Assembly (NCBI GenBank): GCA_902729315.2
Contig: LR746271.1
Span: 1,327,501-1,391,500, forward strand
Length of the DNA: 64,000 bases
Direction of reading: 5' to 3'
Origin: Spirodela intermedia
Taxonomy: Eukaryota > Streptophyta > Magnoliopsida > Alismatales > Araceae
The notes below the pieces were generated by a model, which saw only the letters and a list, made by a program, of their open reading frames with translations, was not told the origin of the DNA and made no database searches. Positions within the stretch are counted from its first letter, which is position 1; each line of letters opens with the position of its first letter. A program made the position numbers and the translations under genes. Below, piece by piece: positions 1 through 12,200 of the stretch.

Positions 1-24
1 AAGCCGGTTTCTTCTGAACAACAG

Positions 25-1123
25 GCATCACCAACAAGGGAGATGGCAGGCGAGAATCGGAAGAGTTGCAGGGAACAAGGATCTCTACTTGGGCACATTC
101 AGTAAGCTTTCATGACTATTTTATCAGAAAAAAAATTGAATATTCAAAAATTGTAAGAATTGTCGCATAAAATAGTTGCCTTTGCCTAAGCTCTCTCTCT
201 CTTCCCCCCCTCCATCTATCTATCTATCTATCTTGCAGGCACCCAAGAAGAAGCTGCAGAGGCGTACGATATCGCCGCTATCAAATTCCGGGGTCTCAAT
301 GCCGTCACAAACTTCGATATGAATCGGTGCGTTCAAAACCCTACTCTCTCTCTCTCTCTCCCCCTCCCTATCTCAGCTAAGGTGCTTCAAATGGTTTCAG
401 CCTGAAGCTTTTTTTCCCGGAATCTTGCCCGGGGCTGGACATATTATCGCATGTTTGGAAACATTTTTCTATGTTCTGAGTTAAACGGAGTAATTCTTTC
501 ACAGGTACGACGTGAAGACCATCATGGAAAGCAACACTCTTCCAATTGGCGTCGCGGCGAAGCGGCTCAAGGAGGACCCTGCTATCAGCATCCGGAGGTC
601 CAATGAAGATGACAACGCCACCTTTCTCGCCGGCGGAGTCAATGGCATCTACGGGCCGTACAATCATGCCTGGCCTGCAATCCCCTTCCATCCGCCGCTG
701 CAACCGGCGGTGGTCAACTATTCGTACGGCCACCTCCAAGGCTGGTGCAAGCAAGATCAGGATCTCCACCATTCCCACTCAGGCGGCGCCGCCCACAGGT
801 TCCTCCCGCCGCCGTTCCACACCGCCGTGAGCCTTGAATCCTCGTCCATGGATAACAGCTCTGGTTCTGGCAACACCATCTACGGAAGCGGTAGTGACGG
901 GTTTCTGCCGGAGCATGAGCTGGTAGTGCCCGCTGCCGGGCCCTACTCCTGCCGCAACGTCTACAATCTCTCCGAACAATCTCCGAACGGTGCGGATGGG
1001 TATGAACGGGGCGGCGAATCCAATGGCTTCATGATCAATTCAGTGCATGCGGCTCCACAGAGGCCAGGAAGCGCCACCGTCTGCTATGGACCACCGATCT
1101 TCTCCGTCTGGAACGATGCATAG
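25..1123 (+). CDS. AINTEGUMENTA-like (AIL/PLETHORA) AP2 transcription factor, 3' part
   Basis: Partial gene whose upstream exons lie outside the window. Exons seen are 25-101, 239-326 and 505-1123 (TAG stop), with GT-AG introns and matching phases. The first two exons and the start of the third encode the second half of the second AP2 DNA-binding domain: [34 protein letters not shown], then [15 protein letters not shown]. The NRYDV and [12 protein letters not shown] segments that follow are typical of the ANT/AIL/PLT/BBM clade, as is an intron just before HHQ. The rest of exon 3 is a low-complexity C-terminal region rich in Gly, Ser, Asn and Pro. Family members are nuclear regulators of meristem, embryo and organ growth. 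Which AIL subgroup this is cannot be told without the N-terminal half. The reading frame is intact to the stop. Confidence 0.93.
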
Positions 1124-3761
1124 ACTGGAGAAGCATTTCTATCACCTGGTTTTATCTCGTTTCTTCAGAATTAAACGCGATACTAAATCCATTTTCTTAT
1201 CAGAATGCCTCTGAAGTCCTGGGAAACAGCGGTCGACTTTCGCTGTGGATTTTGGACGGCTTCAAACTGATTGAATTCTGGGCAACGCCTCGTGTAAATT
1301 TGAATAAACCATACGTTTTTGTAGGGGTGTCAAAGGGCTGCGCGTAAGCCCCGCCCCGCTTTTAACTCTCTCTCTCTCTCCCGCTCTCCCTCCCTCTCTC
1401 TCTCTCTCTCTCTCTCTGCCGTTTCATAAACGGTTAAAACATGAATACGCTCCGTTATATAAGTTTCTCGGAGATAACCCACCATCCGGGCTTAATAATC
1501 TCGGATGGGTGAGTGCGTCCGGTGAGGCGGGGTTAGAGGTAAGCTCGGATAAAGGATCTTAAGTTATTTGATACAGAGTTGAATGATGAGAACCAAGACG
1601 GATTATGAATTTCAAGTCAACTCAACTGAGAACAAAGTCATCCAAAGTCAAATAAACTAGAATCAAGAAGTGATGCAAGGTTAATGTAGGGGATATCAAA
1701 CATAGTCCTAATTGGTTATCAAACTAGTATAAGTGTCGGGCTACACAATTTCCCACATATTTGACCAATAACTCTGAGAACTAAAACCTTTTGGGTGTCT
1801 ATCTTATTTGAACAATGAGTATTTTTCTAGTGAGACAAGATTACTGGATAGTTCTTGATATATTATCATTACCAGGTGCCAAGGGAATGAAGACCCTAGC
1901 CTAGGGTTTATGATAATTAATCATGTATTATTTCCTCTTTTTTTTAGATGAATAATATTTTTTTATTAAAACCCAAAGACAATTCCCATATTATATTCAT
2001 TTAAGTAAAATCTTCAGTCCCACATTATGTTGATGGGTTCTTACATTGTCTCTCACCCTAAGGATATCCACATATATATAATTCTATATTTCTATCTATT
2101 TATACTTATCTGCATCTCACATTCTCTCTCAAAAATCTCATGTTTTATTACTTACTAAATAAAAAGCCTAGTAAGCTATAGTCATAAAGTCAATGGAGTA
2201 ATGATAGGGCAGACACAAACTCCAACTCCTAGCATGACATCCCTTAGGAGTATCAACTTCAAGGAAGAATTATCTCAACAACAATATAGATTGGAGGTAT
2301 CTTACATAGCACTATTATGGAAGATGACAAGATCAGGGTTTGAATTTAAAAAATCAATCATTCAAAAAAACACTAAGTCATGACTCCATAGAATTGGGCT
2401 ATTAAAGCCACAAATCCACAAGAAAGATGACTGTGAATTCACAAAACTTTAACCCTTGAGTTCAGGAGAGGTGCTTGAATCCACAAGCAAAGGAAACAAA
2501 GGAACTCATAGGAGACAAACTCAAAATAATTATACTGAATGTATTAAGGTTATGGAGGGCCTTTATATAAACTTCTGAAGGAGGTGGGGACACCTTCAAA
2601 ATGAAAATCGATTCTAAAAAAAAACTTGGACCAGACTTCTCTTGCTTTATTAAGGACCAATAAGTATTTAGACCATATTTTCACATTTTCTACTTTATGG
2701 CCCAATATTGTGGTCAGGGCTCAGCTTTTGCATTCTAGGTATTCTGAACTACGTAGATACTCTATCTTAACCTTTAGTTAAGAAAGGATAACATTTTTTT
2801 GAGCTTTGCCTTGGTTGTTGGATTAAAGTATGAGTGAGAAGCCTAAACACAAGGTTAGAGGCTCATATCATCACCTCATCTTCCTCTTCCCATCCTCCCT
2901 ACCCTTTTAGCACTTTTTTTTTGTCCTAACTCCCCTCTTCCACCCCTTTCCATCCCCCTATCATCCTACATCTCTTCCACTTGAGTGTCTCCAAATGCCT
3001 ATTTGATCAAGGAAGAACTTCTTCTAGTTATGAGTATCATAAATTAACTATAGTTTTAACATTTTCCAATCATAATACCTACAGTGGACTTTGTGACTAG
3101 TTTCAGCTACAGTGGGGACCTCAAGGGGAAATCTAGGTGGAAAATAATGTCTCAAGTTGGCTAAAGATTGGCTTGGGAGCTGTTCTACCTTTCTCTTCGT
3201 ATTGATTTTTGCTAGTTGCCCCCCCTTGTGAAATAGGCTATTCTATTAATTGTTGCATCATAACTTACTATTGACGCATCATTTTTTGATGTTATGACAT
3301 CAGTTGTTGAAATAAATTAATCATGTCACGAAAATTAGATTGATCTAAATTCTGTTGATTTTGCTATGGAACTTGTGAGCTCATTGATCCAAATTGAACC
3401 TAGGTGACTTCAAATGGTTATGTTGTTGAAATTGAACCTATATGAGATTTGGGTGGTATATTTTTTATAATTATAGATCTGATATGCTACTTGGTGTGGA
3501 GGTGATGTTTGTTAATTTTCACATGAAAAGTTGATGTGAATTATCTACCTAAGATTGTAGGAGTTGGAATAAAGATTATAATTCAGTTTAGAATAATCTT
3601 GAGCAGCTTACACTTGCTAATGAAAAGATGTTAGAAATTATACTAAGGTAGGATATTTGTTTTCAACATAATTGGGGTTAAAGCAAAGAGTGCACACCAA
3701 ATAATTAGGAGGAAATTAAGGTGACATTTTTCTTTGTCATAATCCGTAGGTATGCTTTACT
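1124..3761. other. Gene-free AT-rich stretch with CT microsatellite
   Basis: After the AIL 3' UTR there is a CT-rich microsatellite (about 1367-1418), then AT-rich DNA with only short open frames. A small inverted repeat (CCATCCG/CGGATGG) lies at about 1482-1508. The 60-residue frame at 2201-2383 resembles nothing I recognise and has no gene signals. The stretch borders the gag fossil and is probably transposon-derived, but I could not identify LTR ends. Confidence 0.5.
1303..1308 (+). terminator. Candidate polyadenylation signal of the AIL gene
   Basis: An AATAAA hexamer lies 180 bases after the stop codon, in the expected orientation and at a normal 3' UTR distance for a plant gene. Plant signals are loose, so this is suggestive only. 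Confidence 0.4.
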
Positions 3762-4330
3762 TTATTCTGCTAAATAATCTATATGTGCTAATTTTTTATT
3801 AATTTCATTAACTTTAGATCTTAACTCCTTATCTTTGAGTTTTTTCATTTCATAAACTTTCACTTTTCTAAGAGGTACACCATTTCTATCATAAGATGAT
3901 GATGAATTATAGTTCAAATAATTTTCACTAAGATCTTCAAGAAATTGATGTGTTTTAGCTTGGTACTTGTTCATGAAAAGTTCCTCCACATTAGATATTT
4001 ATCATTTTTTTATGCTATTATATCAAATCCATCGTAAAAGATCTGAATTATTTGTCATTTTGTTACCTTGTGGTGAGGACATTTTCTCAATAATTTCTTA
4101 AATCTACTCTATGCTTCATGTCACAGCTCATCATTATATGGCATTAGTTTTTCCCTTTATGATAATTTTTTAAAAAAATGTTTTCATTTTGGAAATAGTT
4201 CTAATGCCAAAGCATCAATGACATCCTTTATCATTCTATAGACTCGTAAAAGTTGTTATAGATGTTCATAGGGCTCTTCATGATCATGGTCGTAGAATGT
4301 AGTTAGCATTTAGAAAATGTAAGGTTTAAT
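3762..4330 (-). mobile_element. Decayed Ty3/gypsy-type gag fragment
   Basis: Read on the minus strand, broken frames keep the order of a plant Ty3/gypsy gag. First comes an EEPYEHL-like segment, then an ALELFP block, then LLRKCPHH, then QIFYDGF, and finally an open 75-codon stretch (3762-3989) with a THQFLEDLSENY segment like the EAYEFLEDLAEN region of these gags. Stops and frameshifts separate the blocks, so no functional protein can be made. I did not find protease, reverse transcriptase or integrase motifs beside it, nor confident LTRs. The element is a truncated remnant. Confidence 0.72.
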
Positions 4331-4783
4331 ATCATGCCTATAGATGTTGTAGAAAATGAATTCTTGCATGTGGATTAAAGTAGTCTCTTAATTGTTTAGC
4401 AGGATGTACTACCCCATTATTTTCTATTTTCAAGAATAGGTACTTCATTATAAGAGTGCATAAAATGTTCAATTTCAAAGATAGATTCAAAGATCTCCTA
4501 CCATAAATGCACCACTTATATTGCTTTTTTAGTTATTCTTTTCAGAAACAAGATCAAAACATAGAACATTAAACTAAAAATCAACTAAATAAGATATAGT
4601 TCAAAGGGAAAAGATGCAAACTACAACCTAAAATTCAAAGCATTGACCAAGAGTTAACATCAATGAAAATAACTCAACACAAAATCTTTTCAAAACATTA
4701 TAGAAATAGGTCAACAAAGTTTCATTTAATCAAAATATTTATGTGATTCTACTATTCCTCTCACAATTGATCTTGCTCTATTC

Positions 4784-4841
<58 letters not shown>

Positions 4842-5670
4842 TGAAAGTGAAATAAAGAAAGAAAAACTAGCGATTAATTTAGTATGAGAATATATAGATG
4901 AGACCATATGGAACAAGTCATCCCAAGTAACAACACTAGAAATTTGATGTTATTATTGTCATAATTAATAATACAATCAAATTTTGAAAAAAATATAATT
5001 GATTTTTAGATTTAAAAAATATGTATTTTGGTGAATTCAAGTTGATTTACAAGGATGATTGTCAATTTTAATATTATCTCTATTTTCAACATTATTATAA
5101 TTTTCAAATAAAGAAAATGACACAATAAAAGAAAAGATATGTACTTTTTCTTTTCTTCTCATCCCCCATTAGAATCTCCATGACCTATTCAGCAAATCTA
5201 CAACAACCCTTTGACCATTAATCAATGATCAACAAATTACTTCGATAGATGTTGAGTTAATTACCTCAAAGTCTAATTAACACAAAATAATTGACACAAT
5301 CAACTATGAAATGTTTAGATAATCATTTTTAGAAGTTGAAATTATATGAATCCATTAGGGGTATAAGAAGAGTGAGTTGGGAACAAATGAAGTTATCACT
5401 AAATGAAGAAACATTTCATCATATTACATGAGCCTAAGAAAAAGGTCAATTCAAAACTCTACAATAAAATGACTACGAGCTGCAAACAAGAAATCAAAAC
5501 TTTATCATATCCAATCATCTGCGACAACATATGAACCAAACAACTACATTGAAGGTTGTCGTTATCCATCATGCCCAAAGGTAACCTATGTGGTGAGTCG
5601 ATAAAAAGTATGGCTAAGACATGAGGTGTTAAGAGCTTAATTTCACTTGTCGATGGTGTTTTTTCTTTTA
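4331..5670. other. Gene-free AT-rich stretch
   Basis: AT-rich DNA next to the gag remnant, including the AT dinucleotide array. A minus-strand open frame of 161 codons at 5459-5944 overlaps the first copy of the 127-bp repeat. It resembles no family I know and is not called as a gene. Confidence 0.5.
4787..4839. repeat. (AT)n microsatellite
   Basis: About 26 uninterrupted AT dinucleotides in AT-rich DNA beside the gag remnant. Likely polymorphic in length. Confidence 0.95.
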
Positions 5671-5797
5671 GAAAATGAATGACAACTGAGAAAAGCTCTC
5701 TCTCTCCCCTTTTGTGATGTATGCTCAGATGAAGCTCATAGACATTTGAGCTCCTTTTCTGGACTCCTCTTTGGGAGTACCCTATTGATTCTAGCGA
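5671..5797 (+). repeat. 127-bp direct repeat, copy 1
   Basis: This segment begins GAAAATGAATGACAACTGAG and ends GATTCTAGCGA. It recurs at 6394-6521 with only a handful of substitutions and a one-base insertion. Flanking sequence differs on both sides, so this is a discrete duplicated block and not a longer tandem repeat. Confidence 0.9.
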
Positions 5798-6393
5798 ACA
5801 TTGACCAAAAGAGTGGATACCATTGAAATTACATATGAGTGAGAAAAAATCTTGATACCAAAGAGGGGCTATATGAGTCGTAGTAATGCCTTCTAAATTA
5901 TCCAAAGCTCTTGAACAAAATGTGATTGATGAGGCAAGTATCATACACTTTTAATCATCCTTTATGGCATATACTTGGATGATACTTTTATTTTAAAACT
6001 ATATAACTAAAATATATCAGTCAAGTATATCAAATTTATTTGATCATACGGGAAGAGTATGAACTTTCAGTTCTTCATAAGTGCACATTTATCATTGACC
6101 TCTTCATCTTCCAATCGTTTGTGAAATTTTCTATAGATATATCTACTATTCCTTTTAAAAAGTTACAAACATTGTGGAGGCATAATAAATTTAAGAGCAT
6201 TCATGAAGTTTAGAAGCTTTCATGGTGTAGCAACCTATTATTATCAAATCATTTGGAAATGGGTTTAGATTTTTTTTATTTTATTTCCACATTGCCCACC
6301 TAGCATAGAAGTGGTTAACACTCTTCTATATTGGACGCTTCATATTAGTTCTCTTTAGGCCAGAAACAAGTACAGGGTAAAGATTGCCCTTAA

Positions 6394-6521
6394 GAAAATG
6401 AATGACAACTGAGAAAAGCTCTCTCTCTCCCCTTCTGTGCATGTATGCTCAGATGAAGCTCATAGACGTTTGAGCTCCTTTTCTGGACTCCTCTTTGGGC
6501 GTACCCCGTTGATTCTAGCGA
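6394..6521 (+). repeat. 127-bp direct repeat, copy 2
   Basis: Second copy of the 5671-5797 block in the same orientation, about 720 bases downstream. It contains the same CTCTCTCTCTCCCCTT core and the GAGCTCCTTTTCTGGACTCC segment. The low divergence indicates a recent duplication. The source and mechanism are not evident, and no terminal repeats or target-site duplications are clear. Confidence 0.9.
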
Positions 6522-7318
6522 TTAATTATTTTATATTTTATTAATTCCAAAATCTTCATTGACGTGAAGATATTTTAGTGAAACTCATCTTGAATAAAAT
6601 ATTACAAATTAAGACCATCGAAATGAGTCCGCCAGAAAATGTCGTCTCCTGTGTCTGAACGGCGTGGTGACTTGTGACCGAGCGAGGCGGTGGACGTATA
6701 GAGAATATGGCGAGCGTGGTATAAATGTAGAGAGAGGAGGGAGAGAGGGAGAGAGAACCTAGAGAGGGAGTAGAGAAGTAGAGATGGACAGAGATGGTGT
6801 GTGGGGAAGGGTGAAGGAGAGAGAGAGAGACGGCGACAGTTGAATAGAAAATAGAGAGCGCACGAAGAAATAGAGACAAAGAAAAGTGATATGGAAATAA
6901 ATACAAAGAGAGAGAGGGAGAGATGGCCCCGATGGAGACCGTTCAAATCAAGAGGCGGAGCGCGCAGGGATGGTGAAGGCGTCGACAAGGAACCGCATTA
7001 AAACAAACACCTCCAGCCTGGGCTGCACCTCCCACCCTCCCTCTCCCCTTCGATGGCGTGATCCCAACCAAGACCGCATCCACAGCAGCGCCTCCCAACC
7101 AATCGAAATTCCGGCAGAAATAATAATTCATAAATGCCCAGGCCGAAGAGGGCCTCGGATTAGAGCAAGCATCGAACAATAATGGCGCGGGCGATCCGTC
7201 GGAATTTGATCCCGATCTACGAGATTCAGAGCAGAAATGGAGCCCCCGAAGATCAATCTTCTCGGAGAAAAAGTACACCGTCATGGTTCTAGAAGAAAGA
7301 AAAATTCGCAGAAACAGC
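6522..7318. other. 3' flank of the SAP gene, no other gene seen
   Basis: Contains GA-rich purine tracts (about 6720-6930) that give long but meaningless open frames rich in Ser-Leu on the minus strand. The part next to 7318 should include the 3' UTR of the minus-strand SAP gene. Confidence 0.5.
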
Positions 7319-7711
7319 TCATATTTTTATGATCTTGGCGCATCTGATCACCGGATTCGCCCTGGAGATATCCTCCCGAGCGGCGGCCTTGTAGTCGAAG
7401 GAGCAGTCGTGGGCGGCGGAGTGCCGGTGGCGGCAGCAGAAGAGCTCGCCGCAGCGGCACCGGAACCCGGTCAGCTCGACCCTCCGCCGGCAGCTGGAGC
7501 ACCGCAACGCCACACGCGGCGGCGTCGCCGTCGCCGCCGTCGCCGCCCCTCGCTCCGGCTTCCCCTCCCCGTCCCTCGAGGAGGCGCTGCAGGGGTCCCC
7601 CATCTTTCCGGGCCTCTGCGGCTGCGAGAGATACGCCGGGGGCGGAGAGGAAGGCGTCGCCTTGAGAAGCTCCGCCTCCTCCTCCTCCAGATTGCAGCTC
7701 TCTCCCGCCAT
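7319..7711 (-). CDS. AN1-only zinc-finger stress-associated protein (SAP)
   Basis: Single-exon gene for 130 residues, starting [17 protein letters not shown]. The C-terminal half is an AN1 zinc finger at about residues 71-103: CSSC, ten residues, CRC, GELF, C, two residues, H, five residues, H-D-C. It is followed by the conserved SAP tail [25 protein letters not shown]. Most plant SAPs pair an N-terminal A20 finger with AN1. Here the A20 is absent and replaced by an acidic, Ser/Pro/Ala-rich segment, as in the AN1-only members such as the rice SAP15 type. SAPs act in abiotic-stress responses, probably through ubiquitin binding or ligase activity, but that role usually rests partly on A20. An in-frame upstream Met exists at 7954, in the GA-repeat leader; the Met at 7711 is preferred because it matches the family N-terminus. 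Confidence 0.88.
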   Translation of the reverse strand: MAGESCNLEEEEAELLKATPSSPPPAYLSQPQRPGKMGDPCSASSRDGEGKPERGAATAATATPPRVALRCSSCRRRVELTGFRCRCGELFCCRHRHSAAHDCSFDYKAAAREDISRANPVIRCAKIIKI

Positions 7712-7843
7712 CGACGTGATTGCCCTAAACGGGAAAGAATAACTGCGGAATCCCACGCTAATAAGAACCCCAGCAAGTAGGGCGGGTTGACCAAGTAATG
7801 GCGATTTTTTCCCCACGAGCACGCGCAAGAGATAGAGATAGAT

Positions 7844-7846
<3 letters not shown>

Positions 7847-7886
<40 letters not shown>
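7847..7886. repeat. (GA)n microsatellite in the SAP 5' leader/promoter
   Basis: Twenty GA units, read as CT on the gene's strand, lie about 135-175 bases upstream of the SAP start codon. CT/GA tracts are common in plant 5' UTRs and core promoters. Confidence 0.9.
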
Positions 7887-7888
<2 letters not shown>

Positions 7889-8850
7889 CACCGAAAAAAA
7901 TCGAACTTTTAGTGAGAAGGGGAGAAGTTCCGCCGGAGAACCCAGAGGCGCCAACAGCAGGCCGGATGCTGTCAGGAGAGAAGAAGCCCCGGCACCCGTC
8001 CACTCACCACATCACCAGATCAGATAATTCTAAATATTTAACTTAATCGATATCATAATATCAAATCGCCGACGGAAGCCGGTCGTCTTTATTAAAAAGT
8101 TTACTATAAAAAAATTCGCTAAATAGCCACATCTGTCTTCTGGCCCATAGTGGGTCCGACCACGACCTTTCGGCCAGCGTTTTCTAGACACGTGGCATTC
8201 TCCCAGCCCTCTCCCATGTGTCCCCTCATACACTGGCAGATTGAATCGTAATTTTTCCACATGCCCTGATAATAATTGAGCAATTAGTTCTGTAACTATT
8301 TAATAGAATGGCTAAGAAAATATAATAATTAAACCTGAGATAACAAAAAAAAGGTCAACTGTAAAAAATATATAATAATTTCGGCTATTTAAGGAAAGCT
8401 TTTTCTATGTGTTCACATTGATCTGAGTATAGTTCATTCTTGTCGCATTGACTAGTAGGCTCAACCCTAGAAAACTCTATCGTATTATTATATTGCTATT
8501 ATTATATTTCAACATATCATCATAGGCTCCAGATCGTATTACTATTGCTATGTAATGCAATAATATCATTACTCAACTCAGTGAACAAGTGGAAATATTT
8601 TTAAAAAATCCAACTAAGCTCTGCAAAGTGTGACAAGTGGCGCGCAGAACACCTAGTTAGAAACCTCATGATTGATATATTTTATTTTCTTGTATTTTTT
8701 TCATTAAAAATACTTTCTAAGAAGAACTTGCTCAGAGAAATACAATAAAATATATTAATCGGCGCTCAAAAACCCATCATATAAATTAACCTGAAAATTA
8801 ATAAAAGGCAAAAATTCAGCAGAAATCCTAGCAGCTGACTAATTCACCAA

Positions 8851-8906
8851 CCCCCACCCCCCCCCTCCCCTCCCCCTGTCCTTTAGTTAGGGGAGGGGTG
8901 GGGATG
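8851..8906. repeat. C-rich/G-rich inverted repeat
   Basis: A 27-base run almost entirely of C (about 8851-8877) is followed after roughly a dozen bases by its G-rich complement (8890-8906, GGGGAGGGGTGGGG). The arms could form a hairpin, and each strand alone has the G or C runs needed for a quadruplex or i-motif. It lies 3' of NEF1. Confidence 0.75.
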
Positions 8907-9268
8907 GAGTTGAGCCTCTACCTTCATGCTAGGCTTCTCAGTACATGGGGCAGACCAGGAAGAAGACACCAGATGAGCAGGAGAAATCTACAGCGTCAGA
9001 GACTAACTGAACTGTTCCAGGGCAGACCTCTGTCAAATAGATTACGCCCAAGTCAACGGCATCCCCCCAGCCTTCCTTCAATACCCATCTGATCATAACT
9101 TACAGATTTCAAAGGAACATTCCAAGCACAGCCGTCCGATCCCATAGCCAGGAGATCAAAACAATGAAACATGCTGCAGTGGAGATAACACTCACAGTGA
9201 TCGTCGGAAGATTAGACAAAGCCCCCCTATAATCTGATAGAAATGTGAATAAGGCGTACCTTGTGATC

Positions 9269-12200
9269 TCAGATGAACTTCATACCAGCAATCCTCGTGC
9301 GCCTTGATATCAAGTATTGGGCCAGAGAGTAGGCCATCCCCAGCAAACCCAAGACCCTTATGGTGCTCACATCTGTGATCACAATCGACGGTAGATTGAG
9401 GGGCATTGTGAGGAGCAGCATCGCATCCGTCTGCTTCACATAATCCCACATAAAACGGCTGAAGAGGATGTGGTTGGGCAAGGTGAGGATCAGCAGGCCA
9501 ACATTTTTAACGACGAACACCCAACCGGGCCCACCAATCTCCAAGCCCCATCCGGAGTCTCCCTGCCATACCTCCGCCCATATCCTCTGAATGGCTGCCA
9601 AGAACAAGTAAACAGATATGGCAAGCACCACAGGGAAGTATCTCTGCCTGTCGCCGAAGCCCGCAAAGATATCCGAGTCCTGGTTGAGAAGCAAAAGGAT
9701 TGGGGCCAGGAAGAAGATGGCCCGGTTGGAGCCGCCGGTGAGGGTTATGTTTAAAATCAAGCAGATGATGAAGCACAGGAATGTGGAGACATTGCCGACG
9801 GCAGGCATCCACGCCGCCTCTGCCGCCAGCCTCTTGATTGTGAACGATGGGGCGGCAGATGCTCTCCTTTGCTGAGCGAACCTCAGTTTTGGGGGAAACC
9901 CGGAGTGCCTGCCGGCTTGATTGTGGTGCATGCCGCCTCTGTCGGCTACTTTATCCCTCATCAGCGATGCCAGCTCAAATTTGATCTGCAGAGCAATCAG
10001 CAAGAACAGCATGGCGTAGAGACCCAGAAGAGACATCCTTGCCCCTTCGACCACGAGCAAAGTAGTGAACTTGTCTGCTTGTTCGCCTTCTCCAAGGGCC
10101 CTGGCCCTCAGCTGGCCCTCCAGAAGGTATGTCACAGGGAAGAGAGCCACCAATAGAGCAAATACCCAGGGAAGTATCCTCGTGCTTGAGGCAGATGGGA
10201 GGTGTGTGAAGACCATGAAGACAGAAGCACAGACGATGGTGGTAACCAGAAGAGGGAACAACATCAGAGACTGGAAAAAATATTCTGCACAGATGTAAAT
10301 CCCCAATGTGAATCCGGCTCCAATTGCATATAACGCTCTTAGCTCAACCACATACTTGATAGGGATGGCGGATGTGACTGCCGATAATGTCAATAAGATG
10401 GTGATTATGAGTAACCATGATGGCCATAAAGGCTTTGAAACTACAAAGCCATATATGGATATGTCATCAGCGGACTGATGAGCTGCCTTAATCAACTCCG
10501 ACCGATAAGCCCATGATAGTGGAACAGGCGGCTGCAAAAGAACGAAAAGCAGACCTGCAGACACCAACAGTACAAGAGCTCTCTTCGCAGACTGCACAAA
10601 GGAATGCAAGAGTTAAAACATAACCCAAATCTAAATTCTTCCAAGTAAAATGAACCCGGCACTGAAAAGTGAATCAATTGTTAATAGAACACAAGCAAAA
10701 CGAAAACAAAACAATGAACTAGAATTGAAATCATCAAGATAGACAGTATGTAAGCCTAGTTCCTAAAAGAAGAAAGAGGAATCAGTAGAAAGAAGCAGAC
10801 TTTGACAAGAATTTCTGTTTTTTTCTGTCTTTTGCGGTAGATCATTGTCTCACGTTATCTAAGCGACCAAGGAAGGCGAGAATTAACACCTTCAATCTCG
10901 AAACAATCATTCTGTTTCTAAGCTAATTTTTGGATGATATGAACCTTTTACGGTTTGTTTCTATTGTGACAGACAATTGGTGCAGCCATGCCCACAGGTG
11001 TCTTATTCCAAGTGAAAAAATCAAATCCTTATCCAGGTCTCTAAAGTGTCTCAAAGGACTCCTTACATGGCCCTCTCTACAATGTATGAAGAACCAAACA
11101 AAGTTAAGGCTTTGAAAGGTAATCTGAAGTTAACTCGATCAGACATACACAGATGATGGATCTACTGAAGGCCTTTCCACTCTCTTAATTGGGATCCACT
11201 ATCAGTTGTGCATTCCTCTGTATGACTTTTGTTCAATTCTGTCAATTATCTTATACTAACGAGGGCCCACATCAAGGATGATATCAAGATTTTCTTTGAC
11301 AGTTTTGCTACGGTTCAAGAGTTTCTCTGCAAGAAGAACTGAAGGCTCACAGTACAAAAGTCAAATGATGATACTTGTTTTGCTTTAGAAAGCCGCACTT
11401 GCTTTCTCAGGAAGCATTAGAAAATGCATCAGATGTCAATTCACGAAATATAGGATTGATAAATGAGATAGGGTCATCTTCCAACTGAAAAGGAATTGCC
11501 AAGCCGAACCAATTTCTCAAGAAGAAGCCAAAAAAACAAAAAAACATCCTGACCATGTCAAGCACTTACCAAAGCAGTGGTCATCAGCTTCGAAAGATCA
11601 GAGCATGATTAACACACAAAGTTCTTTCTTTAATGAATCTGGAATATACTGAGGCGGGATCACTAGGCCTCATCACAAAAACAGGAAAATTGGATTGAAG
11701 TATGCCATGGAGACCCTTTCACTACAACATCTAGTAAAACTTTGCACACATACAGGTCTTTAGTTGCACAAATGAGCCTAGAGCAATTTATTTTGATATA
11801 AGAGAGACTTAAATTCTTAAACACAAAACCTACAACCAATTGTAATGCAAATAGACGAAGAAAATCCGTAGGAAACCATAGATATGACTAGCCCAATGAT
11901 ATGTCATGTCATAAAGTATTATCAAAACTATCCGCACATCTTCAACAATAGGTTTCAAAGAGTCACTAAGACAAACCCATAAGCGAACAGCTACATTCGC
12001 ACAAGTGGCTTTCGCAAACAGGTTAGGGTAAATTCCCATTCACAAACAACACCATTCAAGGATGCAACGTCCACGAATGGGTTGTATTTTTCGACTATAT
12101 GTTTTACATATAAAAACCTTCCATTCAACTTTAAAAGGCATTGACTAAGCACCTCACCCTGCTGCCTAAGCGATAGAGGGGAATCATCAACTTGGTGACC

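Larger units (their letters stand above)
7712..9268. other. SAP upstream region and NEF1 3' flank
   Basis: Shared spacer between two minus-strand genes. The part near 7712 is the SAP leader and promoter; the part near 9268 should be the NEF1 3' UTR. No further coding region is supported. It contains the C-rich/G-rich inverted repeat at 8851-8906. Confidence 0.5.

Noticed and set aside
2015-2045. AGTCCCACATT resembling the plant U-snRNA upstream element
   Set aside because: It does not match RTCCCACATCG fully and no snRNA-like sequence or properly spaced TATA follows.
5459-5944. 161-codon minus-strand open frame
   Set aside because: Unrecognised, AT-rich, and overlaps a duplicated repeat block; no splice, promoter or domain support.
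6556-6988. Minus-strand open frames rich in Ser-Leu
   Set aside because: They are translations of GA/CT purine-pyrimidine tracts with no gene signals.
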